From: Phycisphaeraceae bacterium
GTDB taxonomy: Bacteria > Planctomycetota > Phycisphaerae > Phycisphaerales > Phycisphaeraceae
Length of the DNA: 62,194 bases
Assembly: GCA_002686995.1 (NCBI GenBank)
Contig: NYZC01000356.1
Span: 1-62,194 of the forward strand
Direction: 5' to 3'
Numbering within the stretch: position 1 is the first letter of the stretch; each line of letters opens with the position of its first letter. The position numbers and the translations under genes were made by a program. Below, in pieces: positions 8,126 to 17,056 of this stretch. Under the pieces are notes generated by a model. It was not told where the DNA came from. It saw nothing but the letters and a program-made list of their open reading frames with translations, and made no database searches.

Positions 8126-8977
8126 ATGAAGAAGATTGCGGCACATGTCGTCGCCATCGGACTGGCGGCCTGTTCGATCGTCGCGGCCGAGAAGGCGACC
8201 ACCGAAGATTCGTTCGCGCGGCTGAAGGATCCGGAGCCGAGCGTCCGCGCGGCGGCCGTCGCGGAGGTGGGCAGGGGGACGGATCCGCGCGCGAAGGCGG
8301 CGCTGAAGCGCGCGCTGGCCGATCCCGAGCACGTCGTGCGGCTGGCCGCGGCGAAGGTGCTTGCCGCGACGAAGGATGCGGCGGCCCTGGATGAGCTGGT
8401 CGCCGGGCTGGACAGCGATGATGTGCTGACCCGCGACGGCAGTGTTCTCGCGCTGTCGCACCGACCCGATGCCAAGGCGTTCGACGCGTTGATGGCGCAG
8501 TGCGCGAAACGCAGCCTGGCGTTCCGCTGGCGTGTTGGCGAAGCGATTGCGATGGCGGCGAACCATGCGTTCATTCCCATGATGCTTGACAAGGTCAGCC
8601 AGGGCGCCGACTGGCGGATTCAGGAGGTGTCCGTCGTGGCGCTGGCGCTGATGCACGACGCCGTCGGTATTGATCCTTTGCTGCATTCGATACGAAGCAA
8701 CGATCCTTACATTCGCCGGATCGCGTGCTGGCAGCTTGGCGTGATCGGCGATCCGCGCGCCATCGACCCGTTGATCTCCGACATGCTCGAGAAGTACGAC
8801 AACTACAATGACCGCGTCTGGGGGGCCGTGGCGATCAACCGGATCGGCGCAGGACTGGATCCGCCGGTGGCCGCGGTCGTGGGCGAGCTGGCGCACGCCC
8901 AGGAGGGCAAGATCGAGGCGCTCAAGCGGAATTGGGCCGCCGCCAGGGATCGATACATTCCTGATGAGTCGCCGTAA
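8126..8977 (+). CDS. secreted HEAT-repeat protein
   Basis: A 283-residue protein with a cleavable signal peptide (MKKIAAHVVAIGLAACSIVAAE) and then a row of HEAT/PBS-lyase-like helical repeats. Examples are DPEPSVRAAAVAEVGR, DPEHVVRLAAAKVLAATKD, DDVLTRDGSVLALSHR and NDPYIRRIACWQLGVIGD; about seven repeats fill the chain. Such proteins are scaffolds with no enzymatic activity and are very frequent in Planctomycetota. It ends 12 bases before the convergent prepilin-like gene. The partner is unknown. Confidence 0.8.
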   Translation: MKKIAAHVVAIGLAACSIVAAEKATTEDSFARLKDPEPSVRAAAVAEVGRGTDPRAKAALKRALADPEHVVRLAAAKVLAATKDAAALDELVAGLDSDDVLTRDGSVLALSHRPDAKAFDALMAQCAKRSLAFRWRVGEAIAMAANHAFIPMMLDKVSQGADWRIQEVSVVALALMHDAVGIDPLLHSIRSNDPYIRRIACWQLGVIGDPRAIDPLISDMLEKYDNYNDRVWGAVAINRIGAGLDPPVAAVVGELAHAQEGKIEALKRNWAAARDRYIPDESP

Positions 8978-8989
8978 GGTCGGCGTGCG

Positions 8990-9886
8990 TCAGGGCAATC
9001 CCGGATCAATCGTGTATGCGGGGCGGTTCACGGTAGGATCGCGCGGCGGCTCGTCGTAGGGCCCCAGCTTCATGAATTCGGCGCGGCCGTCGAGGAAGGC
9101 GACGTTCGATTTGGGGTCATAGGCGAACCAGAGCCAGTTGTCCGGCTGGTACGGCGAGGGTTGCGCATCGGGGTGCTTGCTCGGCGGATCGTGCCAGTTG
9201 TAGGGTGAGCCGTGCAGGCCGAACCCCTGCCACACCAGGTATGGCCAGGTGTACCAGATCGTGTGGTCCGCCATGGTGACCATCTTCGACGGGACGTCGA
9301 TCTCTTCCAGGCGCTTCCAGCGCAGCGTGTACTGCGCCTGAGGCGTCTGGTAGTTGCTGTTGTAGAGGTAGCTCGAGCCCCACCACCGATACACCGTGCC
9401 GTCACCGTAGCCGTTGCCGTTGCTCCATGCGGGCACCAGGAACTCCGCAAAGGCGTAGCCCGTGTCCGAGGGGCAGCGGAACCCCTTTTCGTCCACGTAA
9501 CCCTGCAGCTTTCGCCGGCCGCGAACCTCGGTCTGGTCCGAGTCGTCGGTGCCGCCGATCATCGCCGGGCCCCACATGACTTCCCAACTGGTGCCCGCCG
9601 GCGCCGGCGACTCGTCGAACCAGCCCCGCTCGGGCCGGATCGGGTAACCGGGCAGCCGCCCCTTGTTGTCGGCCGCGTAGGCGAGCACCCCGAGGGTGCA
9701 CTGACGCACGTTGCTCGTGCAATGGACGATCCGCGCGCTCTCGCGCGCTTCCTTGATCGCGGGCATGAGCAGGGCGATCAGCAGCGCGACGATGCTGATG
9801 ACGACGAGCAGCTCGATGAGCGTGAAGGCTCGGACACGGTCCGATCGACTCCACCCGGCTGGTCTATGCACGTGCGTGTAGTCCAT
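8990..9886 (-). CDS. prepilin-type N-terminal domain protein (pseudopilin-like)
   Basis: A 298-residue protein with a type IV prepilin/pseudopilin N terminus: a basic leader, then [20 protein letters not shown] near residue 20, with Ala rather than Gly before the Phe at the cleavage site. The C terminus has VAFLDGRAEF, the DG motif of the planctomycete DUF1559-like family. The middle is rich in Tyr and Trp, as in surface-exposed proteins. I chose ATG 9886 because AAGGCGG lies 9-10 bases before it; in-frame ATGs further upstream enter the intergenic region. No pilus machinery is nearby. The same type recurs at 25289-26011 and 52855-53586. Confidence 0.85.
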   Translation of the reverse strand: MDYTHVHRPAGWSRSDRVRAFTLIELLVVISIVALLIALLMPAIKEARESARIVHCTSNVRQCTLGVLAYAADNKGRLPGYPIRPERGWFDESPAPAGTSWEVMWGPAMIGGTDDSDQTEVRGRRKLQGYVDEKGFRCPSDTGYAFAEFLVPAWSNGNGYGDGTVYRWWGSSYLYNSNYQTPQAQYTLRWKRLEEIDVPSKMVTMADHTIWYTWPYLVWQGFGLHGSPYNWHDPPSKHPDAQPSPYQPDNWLWFAYDPKSNVAFLDGRAEFMKLGPYDEPPRDPTVNRPAYTIDPGLP

Positions 9887-9981
9887 GGTTGGCGACCGCC
9901 TTCTTTCATTCCACCTTTTCATTATTCTACAGTACAGTTCAGACGACGGCGCGAGAATAATCCGAGGCCAAAGGAGAGCCC

Positions 9982-11520
9982 ATGCCGACCCTTCGCACTT
10001 ACACCTATGCAATGAATTCAGAGAATCTGAAGGTGGGCATGCAGACGATGCGCGGTAACACGCGCCTGATCCCAGGCGAGCCGGTCCAGGTGGGCTCGAC
10101 GCCGCAGCTGTTGATGGACCGGTACGTGGTCGACGATCTGAACGGGTGCGTGCGGCGCGTGCACGAGCCGGTGAAGCGCCCGGAAGGGCCGGTCATCGTG
10201 TCCGAGCATCCATATGAAGACGTCGGGCCGACCTCGTTCGGTACGGTGCTGCGCGATTCGAGCACCGGTCGGTATCGGATGTGGACTTCGATCGGCGACA
10301 CGCAGGTGATCAGGGAGAAGGGCAAGGGGGTGCCCGAAGCCAAGCGCGGCCACTACTACGAGTCCGACGACGGCATCACGTGGCGGCGGCCGGACCTCGG
10401 CCTTTTCGAGTGCCGGGGCTCGAAGGCCAACAACGTCTTTCTCCAGGGCGGCATCGACCACCTCTTCGTCTTCGAGCTTCCCGAGCGCCTGCACGACCGC
10501 GGCCGGTACGCCATGATCCATTCCGACCCGTTGCGTGACCCTCCGGATCCGGCGTTGCATCATGCCAAGCACGCGCTGGCGTTCAGCGACGACGGCATTC
10601 ACTGGAACGACGCGCCGGAGAACCCGATTTTCTACGGGCGATCCGACACCAACAACTGCGTCGTGTACAACCCCGATCGCGACGTGTTCATGTGGTATCG
10701 ACGCGCCACCGTCAACGCGGGCGAGGTTCGGCGCATCGCGTACAGCGAGAGCGAGGACCTGGTCGCCTGGACGCAGCCGATCAACCTGATGGGGCACGAT
10801 GAGCTGGATCCGATGTACCTGTACGGCATGCCGGTGAGCCGATACGGCGACCTCTTCCTCGGCTACCTGTTTCGCCTGCATGTTCACCCGCGGTTCGAAC
10901 AGGGCGAGATGCTGCCCGACGGGCGTGACGGCAGGATGGACACCGAGCTGGCATGGAGCCGCGACGGCGTGACATGGGAGCGTCACGCGTTGCGTCCGGT
11001 GTTCATTCGCAACTCACCACCCGGTGAGGACGCGTTCGACTGGGGCCATGCGCAGGGCATGGCCAACCTGATCGAGGACGGCGACGAGGTTCGCGTGTAT
11101 TACGGCGGTCGGGCGTATCTTCACGCGCCGGCCCGCGCGTTCAGCGATCCGATGCGACGGGGCATCTGCCTGGCGACGCTGAAGCGCGACCGGTTCGTCT
11201 CGGTCCACGCCGACAACGACGGCGGGTTCATGCTCACCCGGCCGATCGTCTGTCCTCCGGACGCGAACGAGCTGCACGTCAACGCATCGACCGAGGGCGA
11301 GGGCTTCGTCAGGGTTGCGATCCGCGAAGGCGAAGGAGCCCGTGACGGCGCGTGGCCCGACGGATGGCATTTCGATCAGTCCGTCCCGTTCCGTGGTGAC
11401 CGGCTCGACGACACGATGCGCTGGAGCAATGCCTCATCCTTGAGCGCCTTCGCCGGCCGGACGATTCGCCTGCACTTCTGGCTGGAGAACGCCCACCTGT
11501 ACTCGTTCCGGTTCGAGTGA
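9982..11520 (+). CDS. beta-propeller glycosidase-like protein with C-terminal beta-sandwich (trio member 1)
   Basis: A 512-residue protein resembling the five-bladed propeller glycosidases (GH32/GH43/GH130-like). Blade motifs repeat as YYESDDGITWRRPDLG, LAFSDDGIHWNDAP, IAYSESEDLVAW and AWSRDGVTWERH. The N terminus carries QLLMDRYVVDDLNG, which also occurs in variant form in the relative at 49939. The last 100 residues form a beta sandwich ending HLYSFRFE. There is no signal peptide, so it should act in the cytoplasm. Start ATG 9982 follows AAAGGAGAG. Two paralogues lie at 49939-51603 and 57935-59308. Hydrolase or phosphorylase activity is inferred from the fold only; I cannot fix the catalytic residues by eye. 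Confidence 0.72.
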   Translation: MPTLRTYTYAMNSENLKVGMQTMRGNTRLIPGEPVQVGSTPQLLMDRYVVDDLNGCVRRVHEPVKRPEGPVIVSEHPYEDVGPTSFGTVLRDSSTGRYRMWTSIGDTQVIREKGKGVPEAKRGHYYESDDGITWRRPDLGLFECRGSKANNVFLQGGIDHLFVFELPERLHDRGRYAMIHSDPLRDPPDPALHHAKHALAFSDDGIHWNDAPENPIFYGRSDTNNCVVYNPDRDVFMWYRRATVNAGEVRRIAYSESEDLVAWTQPINLMGHDELDPMYLYGMPVSRYGDLFLGYLFRLHVHPRFEQGEMLPDGRDGRMDTELAWSRDGVTWERHALRPVFIRNSPPGEDAFDWGHAQGMANLIEDGDEVRVYYGGRAYLHAPARAFSDPMRRGICLATLKRDRFVSVHADNDGGFMLTRPIVCPPDANELHVNASTEGEGFVRVAIREGEGARDGAWPDGWHFDQSVPFRGDRLDDTMRWSNASSLSAFAGRTIRLHFWLENAHLYSFRFE

Positions 11521-11529
11521 GGTAGAAGT

Positions 11530-11587
11530 CAGCGCGCGGGCTGCGCCCGCGACCCCCTCCTTTCCAAGGGGTAGGGGGGGGGTCGCG
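11530..11587. repeat. C-rich palindromic dispersed repeat, copy 2 (divergent)
   Basis: The 10-base arms CGCGACCCCC (11548-11557) and GGGGGTCGCG (11578-11587) can pair, enclosing CCCCTCCTTTCCAAGGGG. The left flank CAGCGCG..GGCTG is shared with copies 3 and 4. It lies between convergent genes and could terminate transcription, but has no T-tract. Confidence 0.6.
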
Positions 11588-11636
11588 ACGAGACTCGGCG
11601 GCCCCGCTGCGTCGTTCTGTGTTTGCGGGACACGAC

Positions 11637-12182
11637 CTAGCGCTCTTCCGTCTCCAGTTTCTCCAGTTGCCGCGTCGCCCTGCCGATCTCCGCCGCGAAA
11701 TCCTCGATCAGGTCACTGAGGATGCTCATCAGGACCTTCTGCAGGTCCTCGGTCTTCTCGAGACCGGCGCCGATCCGCGCGAACGTCGGCAGGTTCAGCG
11801 TGCGCCCGATCCGGTCGACGCTGGCCGGCTGGTTGAACCGCAGGCCGACGACGTAGGCGATCGCGCCCTCGATGTTCGGGTCGAGCAGTGCGTAGAGCTT
11901 CACGTTCAGCACCTGCTCGATTTCGTTGTCAGCAGGTTCGATGCCCGCCTTGCGCAGGATGCGCCGGCACGTGCTCTCGACGTCGTCGCTGCTGACCCCG
12001 AGATCCCGCAGCGGGCCGGGGACGCGTTCCACGACGAGACGAACGCGCTGAAGGCCGGCGAGACTGAGCTTGTGGTCGGACATCCTGGGCATCGGGTAGA
12101 GAATCGGCGCGCCGCTGACGAATACCGCCAGGATGACGGTAGTAACCGCCGCGGCCAGGGAAAACGTGGATCGTTGAAGCAT
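11637..12182 (-). CDS. small exported protein of an unnamed family (paralogue A)
   Basis: A 181-residue protein with an N-terminal signal or anchor (MLQRSTFSLAAAVTTVILAV) and no family I can name. GAGGAA precedes ATG 12182 at 6 bases, which fixes the start. The mature part reads LQRVRLVVERVPGPLRDLGV, then SSDDVESTCRRILRKAGI and LYALLDPN, ending in a charged amphipathic helix. The same order of motifs is found in the protein at 27599-28102, showing that the two are paralogues with a conserved pattern of about 130 residues. Function unknown. Confidence 0.75.
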   Translation of the reverse strand: MLQRSTFSLAAAVTTVILAVFVSGAPILYPMPRMSDHKLSLAGLQRVRLVVERVPGPLRDLGVSSDDVESTCRRILRKAGIEPADNEIEQVLNVKLYALLDPNIEGAIAYVVGLRFNQPASVDRIGRTLNLPTFARIGAGLEKTEDLQKVLMSILSDLIEDFAAEIGRATRQLEKLETEER

Positions 12183-12202
12183 GGGAGTTCCTCGTCGCTC
12201 GC

Positions 12203-12572
12203 TCATGATCTTATCCGCACGACGCACCCCGCCACGTACCGCTGATGGATGTGGCTGTACGTCAGGCCGGGGCGCAGGTCGGGCAGGGCCGGATCGGGCT
12301 GACGGTAGACGCAGAACAGACGCTCGTCGTCCAGCCAGGCGACGTCCGGATACGCCGCCTGGGTTCGGTCGCGCGTAAGCAGGTCGGCGTCGTCGGTGGC
12401 GAAGAGCACGATCCCGAAGTCGCGCATGGGCGAGAGAAACGCGTCGCGCAACCCGGCGCCGACGGTCTCGGTCGGGTTCGTGCCCGGCGCTCGCCTCGGC
12501 AGGGTGGGGAAGGGTGGGTCATTGCTGATGTCGCCAGGTCGGCATTGAACCTGGATCGATTCAAGAGTATTC
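12203..12572 (-). pseudogene. possible 3' fragment of a sialidase-like (BNR) gene
   Basis: An open frame of about 120 codons with no ATG or convincing start; a TTG at 12451 would give 82 residues. It contains RDFGIVLFATDDADLL and AAYPDVAWLDDERLFCVYR, which resemble blades of sialidase-like propellers ('YPDVAWLDDERLFCVY'). No Asp-box is present. The upstream part (GDISNDPPFPTLP) is not protein-like. A truncated remnant is the simplest reading; a small real gene cannot be excluded. Confidence 0.4.
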
Positions 12573-12657
12573 TAAGAGGCCGTCCCTCGTGTTTCCATGA
12601 CTCGACGCGTATCGAGGGACACGTGTCCGAGCGAACCTGACCACGCTGACCTGGGAA

Positions 12658-13770
12658 ATGGGCGAAGCGACGCCGGCATTTCAATCCGACCGACGACTGC
12701 GATGGTATCGTCCCCGGATCGATCGCAAGGAACTGACGGCGCTTTCCCGGCGCAGCGATCTTCGCGGTTTCGTTCAGGCGCTCGGTCACCTTGGCCTCTG
12801 GGGTCTGACGGGTGCGCTGGCGTACACGGCGTTCCTCCAGGTGTCGGCGGCGAACTGGTTCTGGTCGGTTCCGCTGCTCTACGTCGCGCTGTTCGCGCAC
12901 GGCTCGGTCGGGGGATTCATGGGCGGAGCGTCCTGCCACGAGCTGGGGCACCGGACGGCGTTCAGGACCCGGGCGCTCAACGACCTGTTTCTGAAGGTGT
13001 TCGCCTTCTTCAGCTGGTGGGATCACGTCGGCTTCCGGCCCAGCCACATCAAGCATCACCAGCACACGACCTTCCACGATCACGACGGAGAGGTCGTGCT
13101 CCCCCTGGAGCTCTCGCTCGCGGACTGGCAGCTCTGGCTGCAACAGTTCGCGTGGAACCCAGTGCACACCTGGAACCTGATTCGTGTCAACGCGAAGCGG
13201 GCGATGGGCCACATGGACAACCCGTGGCACGAGTTCTGCATGCCGCCGGAGAAGGTCGACGTGCGTCGCCGGCACCGGAACCGTGCGCGGCTCCTGCTGG
13301 TGGGACATGCGCTGCTGGCCGTAGTCTTCATCGCGACTGGACACTGGTTTCTCATCTTCATCGTGAATCTCGGCACGCAATACTGTTCGCTGCTGTCGGG
13401 GCTGTGCGGCATCCCTCAGCATTTCGGCATGCAGCCCGACGTGCCCGACCATCGGCTTTGCTGCCGGACCTACATCACGCGGGGCCTGCCGGCGTTCCTC
13501 TACTGGAACATGCAGTACCACGTCGAGCACCACATGTTTCCATCGGTCCCGTTCTTCAATCTTCCCAGGCTGCGCAAGGTGATTGAACGCGAATTGCCCC
13601 CTGCGCGGCGCGGCCTGCGGGCGACCTGGGCCCACATCCTGGAGGTCCGCCGGCGGCAGCAGGCGGATTCCGATTACTACTACGTGCCGCAACTGCCCGT
13701 CGACGCCGGCGGCGAGCGAGCGTCCGATCTGGATCTCGAGCAGGAAGCAAGCGGCTCGCCGACATCCTGA
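12658..13770 (+). CDS. membrane fatty acid desaturase family protein
   Basis: A 370-residue integral membrane di-iron enzyme that desaturates or hydroxylates lipid acyl chains. All three histidine boxes are present: HELGH at residues 94-98, HIKHH at 130-134 and HVEHH at 288-292. Hydrophobic segments lie at about 40-90, 110-120, 213-235 and 236-252. There is no obvious ribosome binding site; ATG 12658 gives the expected N terminus. It is the only lipid gene of the window and has no functional link to its neighbours that I can see; it is convergent with the putative hydrolase at 13795. Confidence 0.9.
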   Translation: MGEATPAFQSDRRLRWYRPRIDRKELTALSRRSDLRGFVQALGHLGLWGLTGALAYTAFLQVSAANWFWSVPLLYVALFAHGSVGGFMGGASCHELGHRTAFRTRALNDLFLKVFAFFSWWDHVGFRPSHIKHHQHTTFHDHDGEVVLPLELSLADWQLWLQQFAWNPVHTWNLIRVNAKRAMGHMDNPWHEFCMPPEKVDVRRRHRNRARLLLVGHALLAVVFIATGHWFLIFIVNLGTQYCSLLSGLCGIPQHFGMQPDVPDHRLCCRTYITRGLPAFLYWNMQYHVEHHMFPSVPFFNLPRLRKVIERELPPARRGLRATWAHILEVRRRQQADSDYYYVPQLPVDAGGERASDLDLEQEASGSPTS

Positions 13771-13794
13771 GACGCGACCGGGGTCAGGTCGCGG

Positions 13795-15186
13795 TCAGCG
13801 GTCCGTGGATTGCTCGTCCAGCCCCGGGAACGGCGCGTCGCCGAGCTTGAACAGGTCGCCCGTGCCGCCCGGCAGGCGCAGCTTCAGTACGCCGCCTTCG
13901 ACGACCAGCGCCTCCGGCCTGCCGGTCTCGCGTGAAAGGCGCGTCAGCGACGTCACCTTCGGATCGAACCTGAGCGTGAACGTTTGTGCGCAGTCGGCGC
14001 CGGTCATGCCCTCGTCGTGCCAGATGTTGGTGACCATGAGGTACTCGTGGCCGTCGTCATCCCTGAAGAATCCGAGCATGGCATCGCGATCAGGGCCGAC
14101 GGCGTCAATCGTGACATCGGTCAGCAGGGCCGACCTGCCTTCCACGTCCGGCCAGGTCCATTTGCCCTTCGGCATGCGCGGCGCCGGGTTCGGGACACCT
14201 TTGCCGTCGCGCTCTTGCCGGCCCAGGACGAATGCGACGCCGGTATTGTCGAGGAACCGCAGCGCCTGGCCGAGGTTGGCCACCTCCATGTTGGCGCGCC
14301 CGGAGTGGTAGTACAGCGGCGTGCGGCGCGCGGCGCCGTCGACGAGCCCCGGTCCCAGCGCCGGGTCGTACGTGAAGTACGCGAAACCCGTGTAGCCCAT
14401 CGCCATGGGCGCGAACATCTGAAAGCGAATGTCACTGTCACTGGGCCGTCGCCGCCGGCCGTCGTGGTCGAACGACTGGATGAACACCCAGTACGGCGCG
14501 TTCAGCTTCATGCCCTCGCGCCGCACGAGCGCCATGTTCTCGAAGTAGATGCCTGACTTGCCGCCGCCTTTGCCCAGCGGGTAGATGTCGATCATCACGA
14601 CATCGGGCTCGACGATCTGTCCGAAGCGCTCAATGTAGGTGTCGTAGAAATCGGGCGGGTGATTGTCGTTGTCGAATCCGTACTTGGCCGGCCAGCGCGC
14701 GCCTCGGGGCAGCGCGTTGGAGTAGATCAGCTTGTCGGGAAACGCCTTGCGCAGCGCGATGAGCGTATCGCGCACCCTGGGCATCACGTAGATGCGCGGC
14801 TCATCCCAGAACATCACGCCGGTGATACCGGGGTATTGCTCCATCAGCGCCCGCGTGTGCTCGACGTATTGCTCCGGCGTTTCGCCGTGATTCTGGTGAA
14901 GGTGGTAGTGAATCGGAAGCCCGTCGTCCGACGATTGCCTGAGCATGTTGGGCTTGGGGTCCCACGCCAGCAGGTGCGTCATGCCGGCGCCCTTGTAGTC
15001 GTTGACGTCGAAGATGTCGTCGTTCTGCGTCAGGGCGCCGATCCAGAACGGATTGGCACGCAGCCACTTCTTCCCACGGCTCAGGGTCATCTGCTTCTTC
15101 GCATCCTCGTCGGCGAGACACCGTCCGGATTCGATCGTCATCGTCAAGGCGAAGGCAAGGGCAAGGGCAAGGACGGGGCGAATCAT
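13795..15186 (-). CDS. secreted TIM-barrel glycoside hydrolase-like protein
   Basis: A 463-residue exported protein. The signal peptide is MIRPVLALALAFALTMTIES, which sets the start at ATG 15186 although the frame stays open to 15309. The body looks like a beta/alpha barrel: GAGMTHLLAWDP, LPIHYHLHQNHGE, GITGVMFWDEPRIY (a WDEP motif typical of a barrel glutamate), IYSNALPRGARWP, DVVMIDIYPLG, and TGFAYFTYDPALG; the last 130 residues form a small beta domain (EYLMVTNIWHDEG). The arrangement suits a GH-like enzyme of uncharacterised type. Substrate unknown. Confidence 0.65.
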   Translation of the reverse strand: MIRPVLALALAFALTMTIESGRCLADEDAKKQMTLSRGKKWLRANPFWIGALTQNDDIFDVNDYKGAGMTHLLAWDPKPNMLRQSSDDGLPIHYHLHQNHGETPEQYVEHTRALMEQYPGITGVMFWDEPRIYVMPRVRDTLIALRKAFPDKLIYSNALPRGARWPAKYGFDNDNHPPDFYDTYIERFGQIVEPDVVMIDIYPLGKGGGKSGIYFENMALVRREGMKLNAPYWVFIQSFDHDGRRRRPSDSDIRFQMFAPMAMGYTGFAYFTYDPALGPGLVDGAARRTPLYYHSGRANMEVANLGQALRFLDNTGVAFVLGRQERDGKGVPNPAPRMPKGKWTWPDVEGRSALLTDVTIDAVGPDRDAMLGFFRDDDGHEYLMVTNIWHDEGMTGADCAQTFTLRFDPKVTSLTRLSRETGRPEALVVEGGVLKLRLPGGTGDLFKLGDAPFPGLDEQSTDR

Positions 15187-15597
15187 GAATGTGCTCCAGA
15201 GGGAACTGCAGGGAAGGTACTTGTCGGACAGTCCGGTTCGCCGGCACAGATCGACGCACTCCTTCCACGTCGTGACATGATACTGATCGAACTCTTCGAC
15301 GTCGGTCAAGCGGGTTACACGGCCGCGCTGCTGGCTTCACGAAGCTGGTTTCGATCTGCGACTCGGACAGCGGCGCGATCCGCTCGAGCGGCGCCAAGCC
15401 GCGATCGACATCGCAGCCTGCGGTGTTGGAGGAGCGATACCATGGGGTATCGATTTGGTTCGCGTCGATAAAAGTAAGCTGTTCTCCTCGCGATCCTGTG
15501 ATCGAGGACCACCCGTACCATAGAGGGTAGAATAGGACGGTGGTTTCAAGGCGACACAGTCGCCGGCCGCTGAAACTCGATGACGTTATGTGACTCT
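15187..15597. other. intergenic region with decayed sequence
   Basis: There is no convincing gene. The frame upstream of the gene at 15186 stays open and reads FDQYHVTTWKECVDLCRRTG, which looks protein-derived, but it has no start and breaks into other frames, so it may be a remnant. TAGAAT at 15528-15533 is a possible -10 element 64 bases before the short open frame at 15598. Confidence 0.4.
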
Positions 15598-15681
15598 ATG
15601 AAACGTCACGTCTTAACTTGGTTCTCAATGGTATTCCTGGTTTGTTGTCTGGCCGTGACGGGCCTGTGGGTGCGAAGCTGA
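15598..15681 (+). pseudogene. truncated N terminus of a planctomycete membrane protein
   Basis: ATG 15598 opens a 27-codon frame reading MKRHVLTWFSMVFLVCCLAV and then TGLWVRS before TGA at 15679. This is the usual start of a very common planctomycete family of small membrane-anchored proteins, which read '..LLLCVATVVLWVRSYW..' (recalled from general knowledge, not searched). Here the chain stops straight after LWVRS, so it is probably a remnant; a 27-residue membrane peptide is the alternative. Confidence 0.45.
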
Positions 15682-15776
15682 AGTGAAATTCCTTGAGCAC
15701 GAAACCTGCGAGCTGAAACCCACGAGGGTCAGGATGTGCGACTTTCTCAGCCTAGGCGAAGAGAATGAAGAGACCT

Positions 15777-16169
15777 AACCATCGATACCATCGATGCGGA
15801 CGACATGGCGCTCGTCTCTCACGTCGGCCAACTGTGCAGGTTCGATGCGTTGTGCCTCATGGTTGAAGTGGGATTCGACGTCAGTGCCCCGGCTGGATGG
15901 ATGCGACACCTCCGCACTGGGCATGCTGCCATGGTCACGCGGACACGGTCAGGTTTCAGCTCGACCGGGGGACGCCGACGAAGAACGTCGACGGATACTT
16001 CGGGACGCCCCTGCACACGACCCTTCACTGCCAATGGGGTTCGGACGGCGACCACGCACGGGTGCTGCGCCACTTGCTCGAGGGCGGATGCGAGGTGCCG
16101 GACGGCGCATTCCCTACGGGAAACTCGAAACTGGACGAAGTGTTCCGGGATTTCGAGGGCGCGGGATGA
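15777..16169 (+). pseudogene. ankyrin-repeat gene broken by a frameshift
   Basis: Two adjacent frames together encode an ankyrin-repeat protein. The first (from about 15777, ATG 15805) reads MALVSHVGQLCRFDALCLMV and GFDVSAPAG. The second (15897-16169) continues with MDATPPHWACCHGHADTVRF, QLDRG, FGTPLHTTLHCQWGSDGDHA and VLRHLLEGGCEVPDG before a TGA stop. The junction is at GGATGGAT near 15891-15898, where one base has been lost or two gained. Ankyrin consensus residues (TPLH, A..GH.., LL..G) are kept but partly degraded. The product would be an intracellular protein-binding scaffold if intact. Confidence 0.7.
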
Positions 16170-16216
16170 ACCTTGCCGATGTGCACGGAAGCTGTTCGCG
16201 ACGCCTCCGCCATTGC

Positions 16217-17056
16217 TTAGCGTCGCCAGAAGCTGGAATAACGATCCACGAACCGGCGGTAGAACGCCTGCTTGTCGGGTTCGAGCGCGTTCAGGTAACC
16301 CGGCATGAGAAACCATGGCTGATCGGTGAAGTAGTCCTCGGTGGCCGCTGACTCCGTCGAGTACGAAAGCATCAGGGTGCGCCGCGCCTTGTCGACGTGA
16401 TAGCGACCGCGGTGCAGTCCGTAGGGGTGGAACGCGATGACGTCTCCCGGTTCCTGGTGGAACCGCACGGCGCCCGGCATCCGGTCGGATCGGTTGTTTG
16501 CCTGGTCGTCGCCAAGGCGGATGCGATATTCCTCCTCGGAATCCCATCGCAGATGAGTTCCCGGGACAAACTCGTTGTCTTCCGTCTCGATCAGCGCCAG
16601 CATGATCTGAACAGATTCCTGCGGCGTGGCTTCGGAGATGATGCGGCGCTGATCCGCTTCATCGGGATACACGAACTGGATATCGCGGTGCCAATGCCCG
16701 TCCTTGCCCGCCGAAACGGGGTTGTACCAGTAGGTCGTGCATCGAAAGAGCGCCCGCTCTCCCAGGATCACATTGACGAGATCCAGGATGCGCTCGTCCG
16801 CGATCGTGTCCAACAGCAACCGGAGTCCGTCCGGATCGCCTTCGTGGTAAGCCGGATGATTGAGATGCCGCATTGCGCGACCATCAGGATCGCCCGGTTC
16901 GTTCGTTTCGGGATTGTTCGCCAGGTGTTTCCTGAGTATCGCGTCGCATACCTGACGGAGTGCAGACACCTGATCCGAATCGACAAGACCGGGCACACTT
17001 ACGAACCCATGTTCGTCCCATTGGGCGCGGCAACCGAATGTCTGCGTGATGCCCAT
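16217..17056 (-). CDS. phytanoyl-CoA dioxygenase (PhyH) family protein
   Basis: Fe(II)/2-oxoglutarate-dependent dioxygenase of 279 residues, a family that hydroxylates diverse small molecules and lipids. The N-terminal family signature is DEHGFVSVPGLV; the iron ligands are in HWHRD (H123, D125) and GLHRGRYH (H215), and R226 in KARRTLML is the 2-oxoglutarate anchor. The triad is complete, so it should be active. The ATG at 17056 and the first 13 codons lie inside a repeat of about 180 bp whose second copy is at 20007-20186, so the true start and promoter may have come with that element. Substrate unknown. Confidence 0.88.
   Translation of the reverse strand: MGITQTFGCRAQWDEHGFVSVPGLVDSDQVSALRQVCDAILRKHLANNPETNEPGDPDGRAMRHLNHPAYHEGDPDGLRLLLDTIADERILDLVNVILGERALFRCTTYWYNPVSAGKDGHWHRDIQFVYPDEADQRRIISEATPQESVQIMLALIETEDNEFVPGTHLRWDSEEEYRIRLGDDQANNRSDRMPGAVRFHQEPGDVIAFHPYGLHRGRYHVDKARRTLMLSYSTESAATEDYFTDQPWFLMPGYLNALEPDKQAFYRRFVDRYSSFWRR

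Noticed and set aside
8990-10012. Longer start of the first prepilin-like gene at 10012
   Set aside because: It would run into the start of the divergent propeller gene; ATG 9886 has a ribosome binding site and a normal leader.
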